Both the position numbers and the translations under genes were made by a program. Shown here piece by piece: positions 34,287-42,811 of a stretch of DNA of 64,000 nt (position 1 is its first letter; the number at the start of each line of letters is the position of its first letter). The stretch is from Mycobacterium sp. 1554424.7 (lineage in GTDB: Bacteria; Actinomycetota; Actinomycetes; Mycobacteriales; Mycobacteriaceae): NCBI RefSeq assembly GCF_001665295.1, contig NZ_LZSE01000120.1, forward strand, positions 1 to 64,000, given 5' to 3'. The notes under the pieces were generated by a model, which saw only the letters and a program-made list of their open reading frames with translations, had not been told where the DNA came from and searched no databases.

Positions 34287-35501
34287 ATGACAACCGTTCA
34301 GCCTTCGCTTGATGGCGGTACCGCGACGCCCCACGCCGCCGAGCTAGTGGCGCGCGTCAAGGAACTTCAACCGCTGCTGTCGAAGAACGCGGTGGCCGGC
34401 GAGCAGGACCGACGGGTCGCAGAAGAAAGCATCGAGGCCCTGGCCCAGGCCGGGCTGTTCCGGTTGACCATACCGAAGCGCTACGGCGGATATGAGACCT
34501 CGATTCGTACCATGCTCGACGTTTGCGCTGCAGTCGCCGAAGCCGATGGCGGAACCGCGTGGATCGTCACTTTGATCAATGTGTGTAATTGGATGGCAAG
34601 CCTGTTCAGCGCTCAAGCCCAGGACGAAGTCTTCGGCGCCAATCCCGATGCAAAGGTCTCTGGAGTGCTGGCGCCGACGTCGGAATCCCAAAAGACCGAC
34701 GGGGGATGGAGGGTCAGCGGAAAGTGGTATTACAACTCGGGATCGTGGCATTCGGACTGGTCGGTGCTGGGCATCCCGATCACCGACGAGGCCGGCGAGG
34801 TCGTTGACCAGGGGCTCGCGCTGATCCCTCGATCGGAGCTGCAGCTGGAGGACGTGTGGTTCGTCGCAGGCATGAAGTCCACCGGCAGCAACGCCGTCAG
34901 CGCCGAGGATGTATTCGTGCCCGAGCACCGTATCCTGCGGGTGCCCAATGCGATTCGCGGCGACTATCCGTCGGAGCACACCGCCACTGAGGCGCTGTAC
35001 CGGTCGGCGTTCGTCCCCGTTGTCGCGTTGGTGCTCGTGGGTCCCCAGTTGGGCATGGGCAGGGCCGCGCTGCAATATGTGACCAGCAAGGCGGCCAAGA
35101 AGCCCATTTCCTACACCTTTTATGAAGCCCAACAGGATTCGGTGGCCTTCCAGTTGCAGATCGCCGAAGCGGCGCGGCTGATCGACACCGCCCAGCTGCA
35201 TGCGTATCGCGCTGCCAGCGATATCGATGAGGCGGCGGCCCGGGGCGAATACCCGGACTTCCTGACTCGCGCCCGAGTGCGATCCGACACCGGCTACGTC
35301 GCGGAGTCGATCACGCGTGCCATCGAAATTCTGTTGTCCGCGCATGGCGCGGGATCATTCGCGGATGTCAATCCGCTGCAGCGGATTTGGCGCGACTCGT
35401 CGACTGCGGCGCGGCACGCTGTGGTGTCGCCAATGGTCGCCTACGAGGTGTACGGCAAGGCGCTGCTGGGCGTCGAGGAAACCATCACCCCGCTGGTCTG
35501 A
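34287..35501 (+). CDS. Flavin-dependent monooxygenase, oxygenase component (HsaA/HpaH-type group D)
   Basis: 404 residues of acyl-CoA-dehydrogenase fold adapted to oxygenation: ESIEALAQAGLFRLTIPKRYGG at the start, ADGGTAWIVTLINVCNW, KWYYNSGSWHSDWSVLG and a C-terminal IEILLSAHGAGSFADVNPLQRI where acyl-CoA dehydrogenases have a catalytic Glu. Such proteins hydroxylate phenolic rings with reduced flavin, for example HsaA on the A-ring phenol of cholesterol. GAGGAG lies before ATG 34287. With the adjacent reductase and extradiol enzyme it should prepare a catechol for meta-cleavage. Confidence 0.85.
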   Translation: MTTVQPSLDGGTATPHAAELVARVKELQPLLSKNAVAGEQDRRVAEESIEALAQAGLFRLTIPKRYGGYETSIRTMLDVCAAVAEADGGTAWIVTLINVCNWMASLFSAQAQDEVFGANPDAKVSGVLAPTSESQKTDGGWRVSGKWYYNSGSWHSDWSVLGIPITDEAGEVVDQGLALIPRSELQLEDVWFVAGMKSTGSNAVSAEDVFVPEHRILRVPNAIRGDYPSEHTATEALYRSAFVPVVALVLVGPQLGMGRAALQYVTSKAAKKPISYTFYEAQQDSVAFQLQIAEAARLIDTAQLHAYRAASDIDEAAARGEYPDFLTRARVRSDTGYVAESITRAIEILLSAHGAGSFADVNPLQRIWRDSSTAARHAVVSPMVAYEVYGKALLGVEETITPLV

Positions 35502-35534
35502 ACGCAGCAGACCCCATAACGAAAGGACTTTCAC

Positions 35535-36395
35535 GTGCGCGTGGCGAATCTTTGTGGCCGACTTGCGCTGGTGACCGCCGACGGAGCGCGGGCGCTGGAT
35601 GTGCAGGGCGCCAGCGGTGGCCGTTTCGACTCCTCGCCGCAGCGGATCTACGACGAGTGGGCGGAGTTCGTGTCGTGGGCCGACCGGGTCGACCTGGCCG
35701 CCGCCGAGCCGTTCTCTCCGAGTGAACTCGGCGCGCCGGCGCCGGCTCCCCGGCAAGTGTTCGCGATCGGCCTGAACTATCGCGCCCACGCCGCGGAATC
35801 GCACTTCGACGTTCCCGACGAGCCGACGGTGATGTTTACCAAGTGGCCGTCGTGCATCACGGGCCCGGTCACCACCGTCGAGCTGCCGCCGGGCGGCCAT
35901 ACCGACTGGGAGGTAGAGCTGGTCGTCGTCATCGGTCGCTCGGCGCATCGGGTCGTGCAGAGCCAGGCGTGGGACCACGTGGCGGGGTTGACGGTCGGGC
36001 AGGACCTTTCGGAGAGGATCACCCAAACCAGCGGTCCCTCACCGCAATTCAGCCTGGGAAAATCCCTGCCCGGTTTCGGTCCCACCGGACCGTGGCTGGT
36101 CACACCCGATGAATTCGACAACCCCGATGATCTCGAATTGGGTTGCACCATCGACGGAGAACAGATGCAAAAGGGTCGCACCCGCGATCTGGTGTTTTCG
36201 GTGTCCGCCCTGATCTCGCGCCTGTCGCACAAACTGCCGCTGTTGCCCGGCGACCTGCTGTTCACCGGCACACCCGCCGGAGTGGGTCTGGGCCGGACGC
36301 CCCCGCGTTATCTGATCCCGGGTGAGGAGCTGGTCAGCTACGTCAGGGGGATCGGAGAGCTGCGACAGCGATTCGTCGCCGGCGACGCCGTTTGA
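35535..36395 (+). CDS. Fumarylacetoacetate hydrolase family enzyme (operon 2)
   Basis: 286 residues with the FAH core: FAIGLNYRAHAAES, the metal-binding acidic pair in DWEVELVVVIG, GLTVGQDLSERI and the closing LLFTGTPAGVGLGR. Family members hydrolyse or hydrate meta-cleavage products or decarboxylate oxo-acids with a divalent metal. Start GTG 35535 follows GAAAGGAC. It lies between the monooxygenase and the extradiol dioxygenase and should process the ring-opened product. Confidence 0.85.
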   Translation: MRVANLCGRLALVTADGARALDVQGASGGRFDSSPQRIYDEWAEFVSWADRVDLAAAEPFSPSELGAPAPAPRQVFAIGLNYRAHAAESHFDVPDEPTVMFTKWPSCITGPVTTVELPPGGHTDWEVELVVVIGRSAHRVVQSQAWDHVAGLTVGQDLSERITQTSGPSPQFSLGKSLPGFGPTGPWLVTPDEFDNPDDLELGCTIDGEQMQKGRTRDLVFSVSALISRLSHKLPLLPGDLLFTGTPAGVGLGRTPPRYLIPGEELVSYVRGIGELRQRFVAGDAV

Positions 36396-36434
36396 ATCGT
36401 CCACATAACCCTTCGCATTTTGCAGGAGGCCGCT

Positions 36435-37355
36435 ATGGCCCTACACCGGCTGACCGCTGTGACTATCGGGGTACCCAACGTGCCCGAAACACAGGCCTAC
36501 TATGCCGAGTTCGGCTTGGAAGCTTATGGGGACGGCTGTTTCGCCACGCGCGACGGTGGCAGGCAGTTACGCATCGTCCACGCGCCGACGCGCAGGCTGA
36601 TCGAAATGGAGCTCGGCGCCGAGCACGACGACGACATCGAGCGCATCGCAAGCAATCTGAGGCGTATCGGCGCGCAGCCGGAGCGACAACCACGTCAGGT
36701 CAGCGCCGTCGAATCCGTGACCGGTGTCCGTGTGACGACGGCTGTCACCGGCCGAATCGTTCAACTGCCCACACCGGTCCCGATGCCCAACACGCCGGGC
36801 CGAGCCGGACGGACAGGCCAACGCGCACCGGGTGTCCTGCGCAGCGGGCGGGTCCGACCGCGCAAGCTCGGCCATGTCGTCCTGGGGACCACCAACCTCG
36901 AAGCGACGCAACGCTTCTTCCTCGATGGCCTCGGGTTCAAGGTCAGCGATCGCATCAAGGATGTGGGGGCATTCCTCCGCTGCTCGACCGACCACCACAA
37001 CGTGCTTATCCTGCGAGCACCGGTGAGCTTCCTGCACCACACTTCCTGGCAGGTCGACGACATCGACGAGGTGGGGCGAGGCGCGTCGGCGATGCTGCAG
37101 GCCGACCCCGCGCGCCACGTCTGGGGACTCGGCCGCCATCACGCGGGCTCGAATTTCTTCTGGTACCTCAAAGATCCGGCCGGCAACTTCAGCGAGTACT
37201 ACGCCGATATGGATTCCATCGTCGACGACCAGCTGTGGACTCCGGAGACACTCGAGGGCGCGCGGGGTTTGTTCAATTGGGGCCCGCCGCCACCGCCGTC
37301 GTTCTTGTCTCCCGAAGACCTGGGCGCGCTGATGATCGGGGCGCACGCGTCGTGA
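36435..37355 (+). CDS. Type I extradiol dioxygenase (VOC superfamily, operon 2)
   Basis: 306 residues, two VOC halves joined by a Pro-rich linker near 110-135. The C-terminal half holds the 2-His-1-carboxylate triad: His147 in LGHVVLG, His201 in FLHHTSW and Glu254 in FSEYYAD. The matching N-terminal positions are not conserved, as in catechol meta-cleaving enzymes such as BphC/HsaC. AGGAGG six bases before ATG 36435. Predicted to open a catechol with O2 using Fe(II) or Mn(II). Confidence 0.85.
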   Translation: MALHRLTAVTIGVPNVPETQAYYAEFGLEAYGDGCFATRDGGRQLRIVHAPTRRLIEMELGAEHDDDIERIASNLRRIGAQPERQPRQVSAVESVTGVRVTTAVTGRIVQLPTPVPMPNTPGRAGRTGQRAPGVLRSGRVRPRKLGHVVLGTTNLEATQRFFLDGLGFKVSDRIKDVGAFLRCSTDHHNVLILRAPVSFLHHTSWQVDDIDEVGRGASAMLQADPARHVWGLGRHHAGSNFFWYLKDPAGNFSEYYADMDSIVDDQLWTPETLEGARGLFNWGPPPPPSFLSPEDLGALMIGAHAS

Positions 37356-37379
37356 GCATCCCACACGAAGGAGCTCCGC

Positions 37380-37694
37380 ATGCCCTTGATGCACGTGGTC
37401 ACGTTCACCTTCGCGTCTGACGTGGCTGACGCGGTGATGTCGGAACTTGGTGCGGCACTTGATGATCTCGCGCCACGCACCAAGGCCATCCGTTATTATC
37501 ACGGACCCGACATCGGCGTGCGGGATGGCAACGCGCACTACGCCGTCACGGCGGTTTTCGAAAATCGACAGGAGTTCCGGGACTATATCGCCGACCCGGA
37601 GCACCAGCAGATCATCCGCGAGAAGATCGCGCCGTACCTGCGTTATCGATCAGCCGTGCAATTCGACGTGCCGTCCGATGGGTTTACCTCGTAG
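37380..37694 (+). CDS. Dabb (stress-responsive alpha/beta barrel) protein
   Basis: 104 residues opening MPLMHVVTFTFASD and containing RYYHGPDIGVRDGNAHYAV, YIADPEHQQ, the dimeric alpha/beta barrel pattern of Dabb proteins. Such small proteins often accompany aromatic catabolic genes and may catalyse a tautomerisation or protect an intermediate. Last gene of operon 2, 24 bases after the dioxygenase gene. Confidence 0.78.
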   Translation: MPLMHVVTFTFASDVADAVMSELGAALDDLAPRTKAIRYYHGPDIGVRDGNAHYAVTAVFENRQEFRDYIADPEHQQIIREKIAPYLRYRSAVQFDVPSDGFTS

Positions 37695-37708
37695 TAAGGC
37701 CCGAGCAA

Positions 37709-37750
37709 GCCCGTCCGGGCGGCGCGGCTCGTATTTCTTTAAGAAATGCG
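37709..37750. terminator. Two inverted repeats between converging genes
   Basis: GCCCGTCCGGGC (37709-37720) is a 5-bp-arm hairpin. It is followed by ATTTCTT-T-AAGAAAT with flanking pairs (37730-37750). The pair sits between the converging Dabb and GntR-B stops and may terminate both; the second repeat has a one-base centre and could instead be a protein-binding site. Confidence 0.4.
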
Positions 37751-37754
37751 GGGC

Positions 37755-38528
37755 CTACTGATTGACGGCGACCGAACGGCTGGCATCGGCATCGCCGATC
37801 CAGGGCCCGGTCGCGTTGTGCTCGCGGATCAAGTCCAGCGCACGCGGATCGTGTGCGCCGATAGCATCGACGAGGGCGACGTGAAGGTCGTAACGCTTGT
37901 GGATGTATTCCGATAGCGACTTGTCTTCGACGGGCTCCGCCGTCAAGAGGTGAGAGTCGGTGATTTCCAGCAGGTGTAGATAGAAAGACCGCAGCAGGGC
38001 GCTCGGGCTGATTTCGGCGAGCCTGATGTGTAGCTCCCAGTTGGCGCGTATGAAGGCGGTGTGGTCGGCGCTCTCGGCGGCGACCTTCATTTGCTCCAGT
38101 TCGGTTCGCAGCCCGGCGATGTCATGGGCCGACGCGTATTCCAGCGCGTCTTGCACCAGCAGTGGATCGAGCGCGTGCCGCAGCCGGAACGCGTCGGCGA
38201 GGGACGCGGCGTCATCGCCGAGGGACAGCATCGCGTTGCCGAAACGCACCATGGGTGACTGTTGGCTGGCAAACAGGCCGCCGCCGGGCCCAGACCGGAC
38301 CGTGACGAGTTCGCGCGCTTGGACCATCCGCAAGGCCTCGTTGAACGTGCCCACCGACACTCCACATGCGGCGCGCAATTCGTCTTTGGTTCCTAGCCGT
38401 TCTCCCGGTTTGGCCGACATGGCCATGGTGGCCAAGCGCTCGGCGGCTTGTTCGGGCCTCGTCAAACCGCGCGCCGGTCTGCGTTCCCAATCGGCCCGGC
38501 GTAAGGCCGGAGGATCCACTGTCATCAC
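37755..38528 (-). CDS. FadR-type GntR regulator B
   Basis: 257 residues, a paralogue of regulator A: the winged HTH has GTKDELRAACGVSVGTFNEA and RSGPGGGLFAS, differing from A at only a few positions, and the FCD domain has HIRLAEISPSA and HKRYDLHVALVDAIGAHDP. Start GTG 38528 has GGAGG seven bases upstream, with ATG 38525 next to it. It converges with operon 2 and diverges from mce cluster 2; operator-like sites lie upstream of it and of both neighbouring operons. Likely a ligand-released repressor. Confidence 0.87.
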   Translation of the reverse strand: MMTVDPPALRRADWERRPARGLTRPEQAAERLATMAMSAKPGERLGTKDELRAACGVSVGTFNEALRMVQARELVTVRSGPGGGLFASQQSPMVRFGNAMLSLGDDAASLADAFRLRHALDPLLVQDALEYASAHDIAGLRTELEQMKVAAESADHTAFIRANWELHIRLAEISPSALLRSFYLHLLEITDSHLLTAEPVEDKSLSEYIHKRYDLHVALVDAIGAHDPRALDLIREHNATGPWIGDADASRSVAVNQ

Positions 38529-38582
38529 CGCTCATCCTCCCACTGGTAACCCGGCCTGACGCGCTCCGACGCCCCGGGCAAC

Positions 38583-38598
38583 ATTCAGCATATTGGAT
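38583..38598. promoter_or_regulatory. GntR/FadR operator, site 6
   Basis: ATTCAGCATATTGGAT matches the motif with two differences. It lies 55 bases upstream of the GntR-B start. Confidence 0.42.
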
Positions 38599-38652
38599 TA
38601 CGCTCAATCTATTGACAAGTGACTGATATCACCCCAAACTCACACCAGACCA

Positions 38653-38668
38653 ATTGATCATGGTGAAT
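38653..38668. promoter_or_regulatory. GntR/FadR operator, site 5
   Basis: ATTGATCATGGTGAAT differs from the motif at one base. It lies 131 bases before the yrbEA start of mce cluster 2, in a 271-base divergent intergenic region that holds nothing else recognised. Confidence 0.6.
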
Positions 38669-38799
38669 TCCGACGGGCGCAACGAGGGGGTGGTTCAGCT
38701 GACGAAGCCGGGCCCTACCAGCAGTGACGCGCGGTGCGGTGACATTCTCTCGCGTCCCATCCGTGATCCCCGCGCCCCCGGGCAACAAGGTCACCGCGG

Positions 38800-39567
38800 A
38801 TGATCTCGTGGGCCCATGCAGCCCGGCCCGCCTCGGCGGTCGGAGGCTTTTTTGCGATGGCGCTGGACACCCTGATGCTCATCCCGCGAAAGCCATGGGC
38901 GTGGCGGGAGTTCCTACTTCAGTCCTGGTTCGTGGCAAGGGTGTCGTTGCTCCCGACGCTGATGCTGGCGATTCCCTACACCGTTTTGGTGGTCTTCACG
39001 TTCAACATCTTGCTCTTGGAATTCGGCGCCGCAGACTTCTGCGGGACTACCGCCGCTTTTGCCACCGTCACGCAGGTGGGCCCGATCGTCACGGTGCTGG
39101 TCGTGGCCGGCGCCGGCGCCACCGCGATGTGCGCCGACCTGGGCGCGCGCACCATCCGTGAGGAGCTGGACGCGCTGCGGGTGATGGGGATCAACCCGAT
39201 ACAGAAGCTGGTGGTGCCGCGAGTATTGGCGGCAACTCTGGTGGCCGTGCTGCTGTCGTCGGTCGTGATCACCGTCGGTCTGGTGGGTGGGTTCTTCTTT
39301 TCGGTGTTCATCCAGCACGTGACCCCGGGCGCGTACGCGGCCGGGATGACGGTGCTCACCAGGTTTCCCGACGTCGTGCTGGCCGTGATCAAGGCCGGGC
39401 TCTTCGGCCTGGCGGCCGGACTCATCGCCTGCTACAAGGGGATTTCGGTCGGCGGCGGGCCTGCCGGCGTGGGCAACGCGGTCAACGAAACCGTCGTGTA
39501 TGCCTTCATGGCGTTGTTCGCGATCAACATACTCACCACGGCCATCGGCGTGAAGGTCACGCTATGA
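38800..39567 (+). CDS. yrbEA: YrbE/MlaE-family permease A of mce cluster 2
   Basis: 255 residues with five to six membrane segments, VARVSLLPTLMLAIPYTVLV, the loop REELDALRVMGINPIQKLVV and the typical end GGGPAGVGNAVNETVVYAF. It is the normal YrbEA length, unlike the extended protein of cluster 1. ATG 38800 has no strong ribosome site. It overlaps yrbEB by four bases. Confidence 0.92.
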   Translation: MISWAHAARPASAVGGFFAMALDTLMLIPRKPWAWREFLLQSWFVARVSLLPTLMLAIPYTVLVVFTFNILLLEFGAADFCGTTAAFATVTQVGPIVTVLVVAGAGATAMCADLGARTIREELDALRVMGINPIQKLVVPRVLAATLVAVLLSSVVITVGLVGGFFFSVFIQHVTPGAYAAGMTVLTRFPDVVLAVIKAGLFGLAAGLIACYKGISVGGGPAGVGNAVNETVVYAFMALFAINILTTAIGVKVTL

Positions 39568-40412
39568 CCGTCTCGCAGATGCCGTTTCCTTACCTGCAGC
39601 GGGGCCTGCGCCGCTGGGCGGGCGGATGGACCAGAATCGGCATCCAGACCCAGTTCTACGGAAGGACCGTCAGCTCCGTCGGCGATGTGTTCCTGCGCTA
39701 TAAGCCCGAACTGCTGCGGTTGATCGCGCAGATGGGCCTGGGAACCGGGGCATTGGCGGTGGTCGGTGGAACGACGGTGATCGTTGCGTTTCTGACGATC
39801 ACCACCGGGGCCCTGGCGGCGGTGATCGGCTACAACCAGTTTTCCGACATCGGGGTGGAGGCGCTGACCGGATTCGCGTCGGCCTATTTCAACGTGCGGT
39901 TGGCCGCGCCCTTGACATCGGGCATCGCCCTGGCCGCCACCATCGGCGCCGGCGCGACGGCGCAACTCGGCGCGATGCGGATCAACGAAGAGATCGACGC
40001 GCTGGAGGTCATGGGCATCCGTTCGATCGCTTATCTGGCATCGACGCGACTGGTGGCCGGAGTGATCGTCGTGATCCCGTTGTATTGCGTCGCGGTGTTG
40101 GCGGCGTTCGCGTCGGCAAAGATCAGCACCACGGTCATCTATGGGCAATCCACGGGCGTATACGACCACTATTTCAACACCTTCCTATATCCGATGAGTT
40201 TGGTGTGGTCGTTCCTGCTGGCCGTGTCGATGGCAGTCGTCATCATGCTGGTCCACACCTACTACGGCTACACCGCCTCGGGGGGACCCGCCGGAGTCGG
40301 TGAAGCAGTGGGCCGTGCGGTACGAACGTCGCTCGTGGCGTCGGGAGTTTTGACGGTCTTCATCTCACTGGCCATTTACGGGCAGTCCGGCGGATTCAAC
40401 CTGTCGGGTTAG
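39564..40412 (+). CDS. yrbEB: YrbE/MlaE-family permease B of mce cluster 2
   Basis: 282 residues with the MlaE core: SGIALAATIGAGATAQLGAM, NEEIDALEVMGIRSIAYLAS and the C-terminal YYGYTASGGPAGVGEAVGRA. Forms the permease with YrbEA. ATGA overlap with yrbEA; mceA starts two bases after its stop. Confidence 0.92.
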   Translation: MTVSQMPFPYLQRGLRRWAGGWTRIGIQTQFYGRTVSSVGDVFLRYKPELLRLIAQMGLGTGALAVVGGTTVIVAFLTITTGALAAVIGYNQFSDIGVEALTGFASAYFNVRLAAPLTSGIALAATIGAGATAQLGAMRINEEIDALEVMGIRSIAYLASTRLVAGVIVVIPLYCVAVLAAFASAKISTTVIYGQSTGVYDHYFNTFLYPMSLVWSFLLAVSMAVVIMLVHTYYGYTASGGPAGVGEAVGRAVRTSLVASGVLTVFISLAIYGQSGGFNLSG

Positions 40413-40414
40413 CC

Positions 40415-41755
40415 ATGCCAGCCAATGCGAAACACCGTCACGTCCACCCGGCCTTGTGGGCGGCGGTTCTCATCGTGGTCGTACTGGCCTTCGTCTGGCT
40501 CTGCTCGGCCATGTTCGCCGGCGCGCTGAACACTTACGTACCAGTGACTGTCGCATCGGACCGCGCCGGTCTGGTCATGGAGACGGGCGCCAAAGTCAAG
40601 CTGCGCGGCGTGCAAGTGGGTCGCGTCGCCGGCATCGAAGCCGGAAACCCCATTCGCCTCAAGCTCGACCTCTTCCCCGATCAGATCAAACACATCCCCG
40701 CCAACGTCGAAGCCCAGATCCGCGCAACCACCCTGTTCGGCGCGAAATATGTCGACCTGGTCTATCCCGATAATCCGAGCCGGCAACATCTTTCAGCCGG
40801 GGCCGTGCTGTGGTCGCGCAACGTCACAACCGAGGTCAATACCGTTTTCGAGACCTTGGTCAAGGTTCTTCATCAGATCGACCCGCCCAAGCTGAACGCG
40901 GTCTTGACCGCCCTGGCCGAGGGGGTGCGCGGCCGCGGCGAGCGCATCGGAGAGGCCATCACGGCCAGCAATCACGTGCTCGGGGAGGTCAATCCGCGGA
41001 TGCCAACGCTGGAGCGCGACTGGCGATCGCTCGGGGAGGCCGCCGGCGCGTACGGCGGCGCAGCCCAGAACCTCCTCGAGATCGTCAGGTCGTTCACCAC
41101 CACCAGTGCCACCCTCACGGCTCGGGCGTCCGACCTGGATGACCTGCTCCTCAATGTCATTGGCGTTTCCCAAGCCGGAATTGACCTGCTCGCGCCCAAC
41201 CGGGACCACCTGATTCGGGCGGTCAACGTGCTGCAACCCACGACCGATTTGCTGCTCAAATACAACCCCGAGTACACCTGCCTGCTGGTGGGTGCGAAGT
41301 CGTGGCTTGACAACGGCGGCTACAACGTCGCCGGAGCGCAGAACGGTCGCAGCATCCTGCTCGACGACGCGTTTCTTTTGGGTAGTGACCCGTACCGGTA
41401 CCCCGACAACCTGCCGATCGTGGCGGCCAAGGGTGGTCCCGGCGGCAAACCGGGCTGCGGGTCGCTGCCCGACGTTGCAGCGAATTACCCCGTGCGGCAG
41501 CTTGTTACCAACACCGGTTGGGGTACCGGCCTCGACATTCGGCCTAATCCCGGTATCGGCTTTCCGGGTTGGGCAAACTTCTTCCCCGTCACACGCGGCA
41601 CGCCCGAGCCCCCAAGCATCCGGTATTTCGGGCCTCCCGCGCCTGGGCCGGTGCCCTACCCTGGCGCACCCCCCTATGGCGCGCCGCAGTACGCACCCGA
41701 CGGCACACCCCTCTACCCGCCGCCGCCCGGACCACCACCTGCGCCGTCACCGTGA
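40415..41755 (+). CDS. mceA: MceA subunit of mce cluster 2
   Basis: 446 residues: anchor helix about 13-35, MCE domain about 42-118 (METGAKVKLRGVQVGRVAGI), helical region, a globular Cys-containing part (YTCLLVG, KPGCGSL) and a Pro-rich tail of about 60 residues. Much longer than MceA of cluster 1 (339) and the typical length for MceA. 27 bases before mceB. Confidence 0.92.
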   Translation: MPANAKHRHVHPALWAAVLIVVVLAFVWLCSAMFAGALNTYVPVTVASDRAGLVMETGAKVKLRGVQVGRVAGIEAGNPIRLKLDLFPDQIKHIPANVEAQIRATTLFGAKYVDLVYPDNPSRQHLSAGAVLWSRNVTTEVNTVFETLVKVLHQIDPPKLNAVLTALAEGVRGRGERIGEAITASNHVLGEVNPRMPTLERDWRSLGEAAGAYGGAAQNLLEIVRSFTTTSATLTARASDLDDLLLNVIGVSQAGIDLLAPNRDHLIRAVNVLQPTTDLLLKYNPEYTCLLVGAKSWLDNGGYNVAGAQNGRSILLDDAFLLGSDPYRYPDNLPIVAAKGGPGGKPGCGSLPDVAANYPVRQLVTNTGWGTGLDIRPNPGIGFPGWANFFPVTRGTPEPPSIRYFGPPAPGPVPYPGAPPYGAPQYAPDGTPLYPPPPGPPPAPSP

Positions 41756-41782
41756 CGATGCGCGCGACGAAGGAACCGATCC

Positions 41783-42811
41783 GTGAGAGATAACCTGGCT
41801 GCGGCGACATGGCGTTTCGCCATTTTCGTCATGGTGTGCGGGCTCGCCACGTTCGGCTTGTTCATGATTTTTGCGCAGTTGCGGTTTCAAGCAGAGGTCA
41901 CGTACAACGCCGAATTCACCAATGTGAGTGGTCTGAAGCAGGGCGACTTCGTGCGCATCGCCGGCGTGGAGGTCGGCAAGGTCAAACACATTGCGATTCG
42001 CCCGGATACCGTCGTCGCGGTGGAGTTTTCCGCCGACAACACCGTGACCCTCACCGAGGGAACCAGGGCGGTCATCCGCTACGACAACGTCATCGGCAAT
42101 CGGTACCTGGAACTCTTGGAAGGAGTTGGCGGGGTCAAACGGTTGAGTCGCGGTCAGACCATCCCGATCGATCGCACCGAGCCGGCACTGGATCTCGATG
42201 CCCTGATCGGCGGGTTCCGCCCATTGTTTCGGGCACTGGATCCGCTCCAAGTCAATGCATTGTCTGGGCAGCTGATTCAGGCGTTCCAGGGCCAAAGTGA
42301 CGCCATCAGCTCCTTTCTCGCCCAGACCGCCGAGGTGACCAGCACTTTGGCCAACCGGGACGAACTAATCGAACAGGTCATACTCAACCTGAACACGATC
42401 CTGGGATCGCTGGGCGACCAGAGCCAGCAGTTCGACAAAGCCGTCAGGTCGCTCGATGAGCTCGTCAAGCGACTGGCCGCGGGCAAGACGGACATCGCCA
42501 ATTCGCTGGCGTACAGCAATGCGGCCGCCGGCTCGATCGCCGATCTGCTGTCACAGGCGCGCCCTCCCTTCAAAGACGTTGTCGCACAATCGCAACGGGC
42601 CAACGACATCGTGCTTGCCGATCACGACTACTTCGACAATCTGCTCAACACGCTGCCGGACGCCTACCAAGCGTTGGCGCGACAAGGCATGTACGGCGAC
42701 TTCTTCACCTTCTACCTGTGTGAAGCCGTTCTCAAAGTCAATGGCAAAGGCGGTCAACCGGTCTACGTCAGACTCGCAAACCAGCCATCGGGGCGGTGCA
42801 CGCCAAAATGA
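41783..42811 (+). CDS. mceB: MceB subunit of mce cluster 2
   Basis: 342 residues: anchor helix about 10-30, MCE domain about 38-110 (GLKQGDFVRIAGVEVGKVKHI), then a helical part with repeated Leu spacing and a C-terminal Cys pair (YLCEAV, SGRCTPK). Overlaps mceC as ATGA. Confidence 0.92.
   Translation: MRDNLAAATWRFAIFVMVCGLATFGLFMIFAQLRFQAEVTYNAEFTNVSGLKQGDFVRIAGVEVGKVKHIAIRPDTVVAVEFSADNTVTLTEGTRAVIRYDNVIGNRYLELLEGVGGVKRLSRGQTIPIDRTEPALDLDALIGGFRPLFRALDPLQVNALSGQLIQAFQGQSDAISSFLAQTAEVTSTLANRDELIEQVILNLNTILGSLGDQSQQFDKAVRSLDELVKRLAAGKTDIANSLAYSNAAAGSIADLLSQARPPFKDVVAQSQRANDIVLADHDYFDNLLNTLPDAYQALARQGMYGDFFTFYLCEAVLKVNGKGGQPVYVRLANQPSGRCTPK

Noticed and set aside
37730-37750. ATTTCTT/AAGAAAT palindrome as an intrinsic terminator
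   Set aside because: One-base loop and no U-tract; kept only as an unassigned inverted repeat.
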